From Firmicutes bacterium UBA6811 (GTDB taxonomy: Bacteria; Bacillota; SHA-98; UBA4971), in NCBI GenBank assembly GCA_002452295.1, contig DKEX01000004.1, forward strand, positions 1-23,363: a DNA stretch of 23,363 nucleotides. Direction: 5' to 3'. Positions 1 to 6,062 of the stretch are shown in pieces. The notes beneath the pieces are model-generated. The model made no database searches, had not been told where the DNA came from, and saw nothing but the letters and a program-made list of their open reading frames with translations. Position 1 is the first letter of the stretch. The number at the start of each line of letters is the position of its first letter. Made by a program: the position numbers and the translations under genes.

Positions 1-671
1 TGCGGCTCCAGGCCCGTCTCCTCAGAGTCCTTCAGGAAAGAGAGGTGATGCGGCTCGGAGACGACCGCACGATACCGGTTGACGTCCGCGTTATCGCTGC
101 CTCCAACAAGGACCTCCGCAGGCTCGTTGCAGACGGCCTCCTCCAGGCGGACCTTTACTACCGGCTCGACGTCCTCAAGCTGGCGGTACCTCCTCTACGT
201 GACCGGGCCGAGGACATACCCCTCCTTGCAAAGGCGTTTGTGGAGACCCTGTCGCGTAAGCTCGGCACGGCGTCTCGCGGCTTCGCCGACGACGCGCTGG
301 CTCTCCTTTCGACCCATGCGTGGCCCGGGAACGTCAGGGAACTAAAGAACACCGTGGAGAAGTGCCTCGTGCTGTCAGACGGCGGGATCGTCACGCGGAG
401 CGACGTGCTCGACGCCCTCGGGGACGACTCCAACTCCAACGCAGGCGGTCCGAATGGCGACGCCGAACGGGACCTCCAGAGCCTTGTCAGGACAGCGGAA
501 CGCGAGAGTATCGCCCGTGCCCTGAGAGCATGCGGCGGCAATAGAAGCGAGGCTGCCCGTCGCCTGGGGATCGACCGGACCACGCTCTGGCGCAAGCTCC
601 AGAGGGAACGAACGCAACAGCGACGCAAGCACCGGCAATCCGGGACCCGCTCGCAGCCAGCGCCCAACTAG
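1..671 (+). CDS. Sigma-54-dependent transcriptional activator, C-terminal part
   Basis: This is the 3' end of an enhancer-binding protein that remodels sigma-54 RNA polymerase by ATP hydrolysis. The frame is open from base 3, so the sensory domain, Walker motifs and GAFTGA loop lie outside the window. The visible part begins in the AAA+ domain with the typical LQARLLRVLQE stretch. It continues through VRVIAASNKDL (sensor I region), YYRLDVLKLAVPPLRDR (arginine-finger region) and WPGNVREL (sensor II). A linker follows, then a Fis-type helix-turn-helix (GGNRSEAARRLGIDRTTLWRKL) and a basic tail. The ATG at 48 is internal, not a start. A sigma-54 promoter with palindromic upstream sites lies about 240 bases downstream, so this protein probably activates the racemase operon that follows. 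The inducer cannot be told because the N-terminal domain is missing. Confidence 0.95.
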   Translation, partial: RLQARLLRVLQEREVMRLGDDRTIPVDVRVIAASNKDLRRLVADGLLQADLYYRLDVLKLAVPPLRDRAEDIPLLAKAFVETLSRKLGTASRGFADDALALLSTHAWPGNVRELKNTVEKCLVLSDGGIVTRSDVLDALGDDSNSNAGGPNGDAERDLQSLVRTAERESIARALRACGGNRSEAARRLGIDRTTLWRKLQRERTQQRRKHRQSGTRSQPAPN

Positions 672-738
672 TCAGGAGGCCCGGACCGTCCCCTTCCCTT
701 GCCGACCGATCGATCGATCGCGTATCTGCCCCGATGCA

Positions 739-765
739 GGACTGCGGAGGACTCCCCCGCAGTCC
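739..765 (+). terminator. Stem-loop after the regulator gene, possible terminator
   Basis: A perfect 9-bp inverted repeat, GGACTGCGG (739-747) and CCGCAGTCC (757-765), encloses a 9-base loop. It lies about 70 bases after the regulator stop codon. No clear U-run follows, so intrinsic termination is only a possibility; an operator role is the alternative. Confidence 0.4.
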
Positions 766-792
766 CTTGCCCGATCGCCTGCACGGCGGCTG

Positions 793-832
793 TGTTGCGT
801 ATCCGCAACAGTGTCGCTGCGTTCATGCAGCG
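793..832 (+). promoter_or_regulatory. Tandem palindromic operators (putative upstream activating sequences)
   Basis: Two palindromes of the same 7-4-7 layout stand side by side. Site 1 is TGTTGCG-TATC-CGCAACA (793-810), a perfect repeat. Site 2 is CGCTGCG-TTCA-TGCAGCG (815-832), matching at 6 of 7 positions. Their centres are 22 bp apart, about two helical turns, so two dimers would sit on the same face of the DNA. They lie about 85-110 bp upstream of the -24 element at 908, the usual distance for enhancer sites of sigma-54 activators. The adjacent regulator gene, with its Fis-type helix-turn-helix, is the likely ligand (inference). Confidence 0.7.
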
Positions 833-851
833 CGCCCCCGGCTGTCATGGT

Positions 852-887
852 CGCTGGCCGGTGTCGTTTTCGCATCTCCGGCCAGCG
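852..887 (+). repeat. 10-bp inverted repeat between operators and promoter
   Basis: CGCTGGCCGG (852-861) and CCGGCCAGCG (878-887) form a perfect inverted repeat around a 16-base spacer. It lies between the palindromic operators and the -24 element. It could bind a further regulator or help bend the DNA loop between activator and polymerase; no T-run follows it. Confidence 0.55.
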
Positions 888-907
888 TGCGGCAGTTTCA
901 GCGGTCT

Positions 908-923
908 TGGCACGCTGTTTGCA
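908..923 (+). promoter_or_regulatory. Sigma-54 (-24/-12) promoter
   Basis: TGGCAC (908-913), five bases, then TTGCA (919-923) matches the sigma-54 consensus TGGCAC-N5-TTGCW. The invariant GG (909-910) and GC (921-922) are exactly 10 bp apart. Transcription should start near 933-935, leaving a leader of about 125 bases before the racemase start at 1061. The leader contains a stable hairpin, CATGGG (940-945) pairing with CCCATG (963-968). Confidence 0.9.
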
Positions 924-1060
924 AGTGATGCTCATCAGTCATGGGAACCCGCGGGGCCGCTGCCCATGCCGGTATCTTACGCTGATGCAGACTATCACGT
1001 GGGACTCTCGAAACGAGTGGGGTAGCGGCGCGACCATGTTGAAGGCGAGGTGGCGTCCTC

Positions 1061-2347
1061 GTGGTTATTGACTTGAAGTACGGCAGATCCCAAGTCCCCC
1101 TCGACCTGGACAGGCTCCCGAGAGCGCAGGTATTGACGGGCCGGGAGGCCGAGCCGCTTCCTGACCTTCGAGGCGAGGTGCTCTCCAGGCTCAAACGCCC
1201 GACGGGCAGCCGCAGCTTGCTCCACGAGGTCAGACATAAGCACGCCCGGAAGGTTGCCATCATCGTGAACGACATCACGAGGCCGACGCCTTATGCCGAC
1301 ATCCTGCCGCCCATTCTGGAGGAACTTCGGGAGGCGGACATCTCCGACACCAACGTGACGTTCGTCGTGGCCACCGGGATCCATCGGGGAATGACCGACG
1401 AGGAATTGCGGCTGGTGCTGGGGGACGAGGTCTGCGACACCTACAAGGTCCTGAACCACGATTGCGATTGTGACGCAAGTCTCGTCCACCTCGGTCAGCT
1501 CAGCTTCGGCACGCAGCTTTATGTCAACCGCACCGTCATCGAGGCCGACTTCGTGATCGCCACGGGAGTGATTGCTCCTCACTATTTCGCGGGGTTTTCC
1601 GGCGGGCGCAAGGCGATCCTGCCAGGCGTGTCGGGCCGGCACACCATCTCTCACAACCACTCGCTCATGACTTCCGAGGCGGCCGCGGTCTGTAATCTGG
1701 ACGGTAACCCCGTCCACATCGAGATGGTGGAGGCTGCCCACATGGCAGGCGTGGATTTCATCGTGAACGTCGTGACTGACGGGGTCGGAAAGCTTGCGGC
1801 GGTCGTCGCAGGAAACGTGGACGGAGCCTGGTTGGAGGGCGTCGGGATCTGCTCGAGCCTCGTTGTCACCCCCGTCGACCGGCAGGTTGACGTGGCGATC
1901 GCAAGCGCTGGAGGGTTCCCGAAGGATATCAACATCTACCAGGCGCAGAAGGCCGTCGACAACGCCAACCGCGCCGTGAAGCGGGGCGGCACCATCGTGC
2001 TCCTCGCCGAGTGCCCGGAGGGCTGCGGCGAGCCGACGTTCGAGGAGTGGATGACCAGCGCGAGGAGCCTCGATGATATATTTCGCCGTTTCGGCGCCGG
2101 ATTCGAGCTCGGCGGCCACAAGGCCTACAGCCTGGCAAGAGTCCTGCGCGACAAAGAGGTCATCCTGGTCTCATCCCTCAACGAGGCATTTGTGAGGGGC
2201 CTCTTCCTCACCCCCGCCGGGAGCCTCGATGATGCGCTCCGGCTCGTGGAGTCCAGGCGTGGCGCGGCCTACGAGTCGATCGTCATGCCCTGCGCGGGAA
2301 TCGTAGTTCCAGTTCCGGGAGGTGATGATGCGGAAGATCTTCAGTAG
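1061..2347 (+). CDS. LarA-family nickel-pincer racemase/epimerase (2-hydroxyacid type)
   Basis: The protein has 428 residues, the usual length for the LarA (DUF2088) family, whose members racemise or epimerise 2-hydroxyacids using a nickel-pincer nucleotide cofactor. All hallmark residues are visible, at what I recall as the Lactiplantibacillus plantarum LarA positions: His108 in GIHRG, His174 in APHYFAG, Lys184 in SGGRK (cofactor attachment) and His200 in SHNH (nickel ligand). The NDITRPTP motif is at 70-77. The GTG start is preceded by GAGGTGG at a spacing of 8. It is the first gene after the sigma-54 promoter and is followed by a tctC remnant and a tartrate/D-malate dehydrogenase homologue. 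This context favours a dicarboxylic hydroxyacid such as malate or tartrate over lactate, but substrate cannot be read from sequence. The cofactor-making genes larB, larC and larE are not in the window. Confidence 0.9.
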   Translation: MVIDLKYGRSQVPLDLDRLPRAQVLTGREAEPLPDLRGEVLSRLKRPTGSRSLLHEVRHKHARKVAIIVNDITRPTPYADILPPILEELREADISDTNVTFVVATGIHRGMTDEELRLVLGDEVCDTYKVLNHDCDCDASLVHLGQLSFGTQLYVNRTVIEADFVIATGVIAPHYFAGFSGGRKAILPGVSGRHTISHNHSLMTSEAAAVCNLDGNPVHIEMVEAAHMAGVDFIVNVVTDGVGKLAAVVAGNVDGAWLEGVGICSSLVVTPVDRQVDVAIASAGGFPKDINIYQAQKAVDNANRAVKRGGTIVLLAECPEGCGEPTFEEWMTSARSLDDIFRRFGAGFELGGHKAYSLARVLRDKEVILVSSLNEAFVRGLFLTPAGSLDDALRLVESRRGAAYESIVMPCAGIVVPVPGGDDAEDLQ

Positions 2348-2411
2348 CAAGGCTTCTACTGACGTCGGGATGCACATACACTGCGGCGAACACAAGACTA
2401 CGGGGAGGTAA
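2325..2411 (+). CDS. Possible 28-residue leader-type ORF
   Basis: A short frame overlaps the end of the racemase gene and runs to a TAA just before the tctC remnant. GGGAGGTG lies directly before its paired ATG codons. The predicted peptide starts MMRKIFSSKASTDVG and has no recognisable family. It may be a coupling peptide or simply chance; the strong Shine-Dalgarno sequence is the only argument for it. Confidence 0.15.
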   Translation: MMRKIFSSKASTDVGMHIHCGEHKTTGR

Positions 2412-2416
2412 AGCGA

Positions 2417-2897
2417 ATGCGCGTTGTGACGAGGATCGTTACCGTGTGCGTGGTTCTATCGCTGGCCCTCATCGGCTTTTCCGCGTCTGCAGCTCCCAAG
2501 TTTCCCGACAGGCCGATAAACTACATCATCTGTTTCAACCCCGGTGGGGAGTCCGACATCACCGCCCCAGTACAGGGACCAGGTAAGAGTCCTTGCGGTG
2601 GCGGCAGAGAAACGGTCTCCCGTTCTGCCAGATGCCCCCACGTTTAAGGAACTCGGCTACGATCTGGTTGAGGGGGCATACCGCGGCGTCTCCGCGCCCC
2701 CCGGGACCCCTAACGAGATAGTGAAGGCGCTTGCGGACGCCTTCGACAAGGTCAATCGCAACCCCGAGTTCGTCAAGAAGATGCAGGAAATGGCGTTCGA
2801 CCTCGAGTTCATGGGGCCGGAGGAATACCAGAAGTTCGTAGCCGACAGGCAGGTCTACTACGCAAAGCTCTTGAAGGATGTGGGCGCCATCAAGTAG
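2417..2897 (+). pseudogene. Internally deleted TctC-type solute-binding protein
   Basis: Intact TctC proteins (about 320 residues) bind carboxylates in the periplasm or at the outer membrane face for the tripartite tricarboxylate transporters. Here the first part encodes a signal peptide (MRVVTRIVTVCVVLSLALIG...ASAA) and the normal mature start FPDRPINYIICFNPGGESDIT. At about 2565-2575 the reading frame changes. From there frame 2 encodes the normal C-terminal third, with YRDQVRVLAV, LPDAPTFKELGYD and VSAPPGTPNEIV, ending GAIK at 2897. About 165-170 central residues of the ligand-binding fold are missing and the two ends are out of frame, so no functional protein is expected. The start has a good ribosome site (GGGAGG). 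The matching TctA and TctB membrane proteins are not seen nearby. Confidence 0.85.
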
Positions 2898-2930
2898 GCG
2901 GCGCCTGGGCCGGTAGATCAGAAGCGCCGC
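2898..2930 (+). terminator. Stem-loop directly after the tctC remnant
   Basis: GCGGCGC (2898-2904) pairs with GCGCCGC (2924-2930) across a 19-base loop, beginning at the base after the stop codon. There is no U-run, so terminator activity is uncertain. Confidence 0.35.
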
Positions 2931-2939
2931 TAGGAGTCC

Positions 2940-3036
2940 GCTCCAGAACGCCTGGTTCTTCAGTGGACACGACCCTATGACAGCGCCTACCAGGGCGCAC
3001 AGGACGCGCTAACCGGCTCAAGAAGCGTTCTGGAGC
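2940..3036. repeat. 12-bp perfect inverted repeat spanning 97 bases
   Basis: GCTCCAGAACGC (2940-2951) is the exact reverse complement of GCGTTCTGGAGC (3025-3036). Pairing can continue with TTCTT/AAGAA if four bases (CTGG) bulge out. The 73 bases between hold no recognisable gene. It could be a long-loop RNA structure or the terminal repeats of a small non-autonomous element; there is no clear target-site duplication. The rest of the gap up to 3161 holds only the ribosome site of the next gene. Confidence 0.5.
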
Positions 3037-3161
3037 AGGCCTCTAGGAAGCGGGGGTCCGGAGCCTCGTCACGCCGTCGGGCTCGAACGGAGGCCTGGGA
3101 CGGGGAACCGAATTCGCAGGGCCGCACCGGCGCGCGTGCTTTTCATGATTGGAGGGCCTGT

Positions 3162-4244
3162 ATGGACAAGGTGAGTGTGGCTGTCATTCCAGGAGACGGA
3201 ATCGGACCCGAGGTCACCCAGGAGGCCGTCAAAGTGCTGCGGGCCGCCTCGGAGGTTCACGGGGGGGTGGCATTCAGCTTCACGGACTACCCATGGGGTT
3301 GCGAGTACTACCTGCGCCATGGCCGCATGATGGACGAACGCGGCCTCGAGGTGCTCCGAGAGCACGAGGCGATTCTCCTCGGCGCGGTTGGGGCGCCGGG
3401 CCTGGTCCCTGACCACGTCTCGCTCTGGGGTCTCCTGCTGCCGATCCGCAAATCCTTCGACCAGTATGTGAATCTCCGACCCATCAAGCTCCTCCGGGGC
3501 GTGCCCGGGCGCCTCATAGGCAAGGGGCCCGAAGACATCGACTTCGTGGTGATCCGCGAGAACACCGAAGGTGAGTACTCGGGAGTTGGAGGCAGGGTCC
3601 ACGTTGGGACGCCGTTCGAGGTGGCGATCCAGAGCAACGTCTTCACCCGCCAGGGGACGGAGCGGGTGATGAGATACGCCTTCGAGCTTGCGAGGAAGAG
3701 ACAAAAGGCGAGGCGCGTCGTGTCCGTCACGAAATCCAACGCGTGCAACTATAGCATGGTCTTCTGGGATGAGGTGTTCCGCGCCGTAGCGAAGCACTAC
3801 CCTGACATCGAGGCCGTGCAGGTCCACGTAGACGCAGCAGCAATGTATGTCATCACGAAGCCTGAGTGGTTCGACGTGGTGGTTGCCACGAACCTCTTCG
3901 GCGACATCTTGACCGACGAGGGTGCGGCGATCCAGGGCAGCATCGGCCTTGCCGCAGGCGCCAACCTGAACCCGGAGAGGAAGCACCCGTCGATGTTCGA
4001 GCCGATCCACGGGTCCGCGCCTGATATCGCGGGGAAGGGCATAGCGAACCCCATCGCGACGATATGGGCGGCCGCGATGATGTTGGATTTCCTCGGGCAC
4101 GAGGACATGGGCAGCCTCGTCATCTCCGCCGTCGAGCGCACCCTCCTCGAGGACGCTCCAAAGCCGGTCGACCTGGGGGGCGCCGCTGGCACGGCCGAGG
4201 TAGGCGACGCTATCTGCGAGAGCCTTTACAGGCTGGCGGGCTGA
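3162..4244 (+). CDS. Tartrate/D-malate dehydrogenase-type enzyme (isocitrate/isopropylmalate dehydrogenase superfamily)
   Basis: The 360-residue protein aligns along its whole length, from memory, with Escherichia coli DmlA (YeaU) and tartrate dehydrogenases. These oxidise D-malate or tartrate, with or without decarboxylation, using NAD+ and a divalent metal. Visible landmarks are VIPGDGIGPEV (8-18), the subgroup signature DHVSLWGLLLPIRKSFDQYVNLRP, DFVVIRENTEGEYSG, VTKSNACNYSMVFWDEVF, the metal-binding aspartates in NLFGDILTDEGA, and the NAD-site loop HGSAPDIAGKGIANPIATIWAAAMMLDFLG. The ATG at 3162 has GGAGGGC upstream. It is the only dehydrogenase of the upstream racemase module and could use the enantiomer the racemase delivers. 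Homoisocitrate or 3-isopropylmalate activity is less likely given the signature. Its last 35 bases overlap the convergent transporter gene. Confidence 0.88.
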   Translation: MDKVSVAVIPGDGIGPEVTQEAVKVLRAASEVHGGVAFSFTDYPWGCEYYLRHGRMMDERGLEVLREHEAILLGAVGAPGLVPDHVSLWGLLLPIRKSFDQYVNLRPIKLLRGVPGRLIGKGPEDIDFVVIRENTEGEYSGVGGRVHVGTPFEVAIQSNVFTRQGTERVMRYAFELARKRQKARRVVSVTKSNACNYSMVFWDEVFRAVAKHYPDIEAVQVHVDAAAMYVITKPEWFDVVVATNLFGDILTDEGAAIQGSIGLAAGANLNPERKHPSMFEPIHGSAPDIAGKGIANPIATIWAAAMMLDFLGHEDMGSLVISAVERTLLEDAPKPVDLGGAAGTAEVGDAICESLYRLAG

Positions 4245-5232
4245 ATGCGGGCTCCGAGGCCGCTTTCACTCCATCGGCGGTTGATGCGGCCCGCCGCGGG
4301 GTCCCTGGCTTTCCCCTCGAGAACAGGGTGAAGATGGCTATCCCAAGGATCACGAGAACACCTCCGGCGATCGCGGTCGCCGGGGGCGTCTCTTCGAGCA
4401 ACGCCACCGCGAGCAGGGTCGCGCCCACAGGCTCGCCGAGCACGCTCACGGATATGACGGATGCGCTTACGTACCGGAGCGCCCAGTTGAACACGGTGTG
4501 ACCGAGGATGGTGGGGACCGCGGCGAGGGCCACGAAGAGCACGTAGTCCCGGGCCGGGTACGGGCAGATGCGCACGCCGCTCGCCGTGCACGTGAGGGCG
4601 AGGATGAGCGAACACATCCCGTACACGACGAATGCGTATGGCGCGACCGAAAGCCTCTGCCTCACGCCACGGCCCACGATGACATACCCGGCGAACATCA
4701 GCGCCGACAGGAGGGCGAGCAGGTCGCCGAAGAACGCCCGTCCGCCTGCCGCCGAGTCGCCCAGCCCAATGATGGCGGACCCGGCCACGGCGATCACTGC
4801 CCCCGCCACCGCCCCGCCTGCGGCGGACTCCCCCAGGAGGATGCGGCTTGCAAGCATCACAAAAAGCGGGTGCATCGTGACCAGCACGACCGAGCTTGCA
4901 ACGGACGTATGCTGAAGAGAAGTCATCCACGCCCCGAAGTGCACCGCAAGGAAACTGCCCGACAGGAGCGAAAGGGCGAAGTCCCGGGCGCCCATCGACA
5001 GCAGCTCGCGCCTCCCGCCGACCAGCGCAAACGGTGCCAGCATGAGCGTGGCGAGGCCCATCCTCCATGTCGCGATGGCAAGGGGAGGCGCCGATGACAG
5101 GCGCACGAAGATGGACGCCGACGACACAGCGACGACCCCAAGCCCGATCGCGGCCCAGGGCGACACAAAGGGCCGCTCGCCAGCCCCTCGATCAACCGAG
5201 ACCGATACCGCGCGCTCCTGCGCGTCACCCAT
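4210..5232 (-). CDS. EamA/DMT-superfamily transporter
   Basis: This is a membrane protein of 340 residues with two EamA repeats and about ten hydrophobic segments. The first begins at WAAIGLGVVAVSSASIFVRLSSAPPLAIATWRM and the last at AIAGGVLVILGIAIFTLF, followed by a positively charged tail. DMT permeases move metabolites such as amino acids, nucleobases or nucleosides; the substrate cannot be told. I chose the ATG at 5232 because GGGGTGGTG lies just upstream; a TTG at 5247 is the in-frame alternative. It follows the MoeB-like gene by 70 bases on the same strand and may be the last gene of the riboswitch-controlled operon, which would make a purine or purine product a candidate substrate (inference). 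Its 3' end overlaps the convergent dehydrogenase gene by 35 bases. Confidence 0.88.
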   Translation of the reverse strand: MGDAQERAVSVSVDRGAGERPFVSPWAAIGLGVVAVSSASIFVRLSSAPPLAIATWRMGLATLMLAPFALVGGRRELLSMGARDFALSLLSGSFLAVHFGAWMTSLQHTSVASSVVLVTMHPLFVMLASRILLGESAAGGAVAGAVIAVAGSAIIGLGDSAAGGRAFFGDLLALLSALMFAGYVIVGRGVRQRLSVAPYAFVVYGMCSLILALTCTASGVRICPYPARDYVLFVALAAVPTILGHTVFNWALRYVSASVISVSVLGEPVGATLLAVALLEETPPATAIAGGVLVILGIAIFTLFSRGKPGTPRRAASTADGVKAASEPAFSPPACKGSRR

Positions 5233-5302
5233 GTAACACCACCCCAAGAAAACTCGCGACCTCCAAAGCCGGGCTAACCGCTGGAAGCCGCTGCCCCGCT
5301 AC

Positions 5303-6055
5303 TCAGTCCAGGCCGCCGCACGCAGGGCAGTTCGGGTCGCGCGCAGCGCTGACCTCGCGCCACGTCATCGCAAGCCCGTCGAACAGGAGTAGCCGTCCAA
5401 CCAGGGGTTTCCCCAGCCCGAGGACGATCTTGATGGCCTCGAGGGCCTCGATGCTTCCCACCGCGCCCGGCACCGCACCGATTATCCCGGCCTCCTTGCA
5501 GGACGGCACCGCCCCGGGCGGCGGCAGGATAGGGAATATGCAGCGGTAACACGGCCCTTTCCCCGGGACGACCGTGAGCACCATGCCGTCGAACCTGAGC
5601 ACCCCCGCTTCGACAAACGGCTTTCGCGCCGCGACGCAGGCGTCGTTCACCACATACCTGGTGTCGAGGTTGTCAACGGCGTCCACCACAAGGTCGTACG
5701 GCTCGATGAGCTGGGATACATTCTCGGGCGTGACCGTCATGCGGTGAGGCACGACGTGGACGCCGGGGTTCAGGCGCACAAGCGCGCGCTTCGCCGATTC
5801 CACCTTCGCAAGGCCCAGGTGGTTCGTGCCGTGCAGGATCTGCCGCTGGAGGTTGGAGAGCTCCACCACGTCCGCATCCACCACGCCCAGCGTGCCGACG
5901 CCGGATGCAGCGAGATACATGGCCGCCGGGGACCCGAGGCCCCCGGCGCCCACCACCAGCGCCTTCGCCGCCCGCAGCTTCTCCTGGCCCGCCTCGCCCA
6001 CTTCAGGCATCACAAGCTGACGGGAGTAACGCATCTTCTCCTCTTCGGTCAACAT
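5303..6055 (-). CDS. MoeB/ThiF/HesA-type sulfur-carrier adenylyltransferase
   Basis: This E1-like enzyme of 250 residues would adenylate the C-terminal glycine of a small sulfur carrier (MoaD- or ThiS-like). Landmarks are MRYSRQLVMPEVGEAGQEKL near the N-terminus, the ATP-binding GAGGLGSP loop, DADVVELSNLQRQILH, DAVDNLDTRYVVND, a cysteine in PSCKEAGIIGAVPGAVGS at the usual catalytic position, and two zinc-type CxxC pairs (CYRC and CPAC). The ATG at 6055 gives the normal family N-terminus (MLTEEEKMRYSRQ) and lies 7 bases after the amidohydrolase stop; an upstream ATG at 6079 would overlap that gene. Next to an AOR gene, which needs tungstopterin, a MoeB-like role in molybdopterin sulfur transfer is the best guess. 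A thiamin role is possible, and no carrier-protein gene is seen in the window. Confidence 0.85.
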   Translation of the reverse strand: MLTEEEKMRYSRQLVMPEVGEAGQEKLRAAKALVVGAGGLGSPAAMYLAASGVGTLGVVDADVVELSNLQRQILHGTNHLGLAKVESAKRALVRLNPGVHVVPHRMTVTPENVSQLIEPYDLVVDAVDNLDTRYVVNDACVAARKPFVEAGVLRFDGMVLTVVPGKGPCYRCIFPILPPPGAVPSCKEAGIIGAVPGAVGSIEALEAIKIVLGLGKPLVGRLLLFDGLAMTWREVSAARDPNCPACGGLD

Positions 6056-6062
6056 GCGAGCA

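Noticed and set aside
707..720. Short tandem CGAT repeat (CGATCGATCGATCG)
   Set aside because: It is only three and a half units and has no partner structure; chance or a minor methylation-site cluster.
995..2119. Long minus-strand ORF (374 codons) opposite the racemase gene
   Set aside because: It is antisense to a complete LarA homologue and shows no family motif; long shadow frames are expected in GC-rich DNA.
2895..3161. Remnants of tctA or tctB after the broken tctC gene
   Set aside because: I looked for recognisable TctA or TctB segments in the forward frames and found none.
3069..4100. Long minus-strand ORF (343 codons) opposite the dehydrogenase
   Set aside because: The plus strand encodes a full-length family protein with all motifs; the antisense product is low in recognisable structure.
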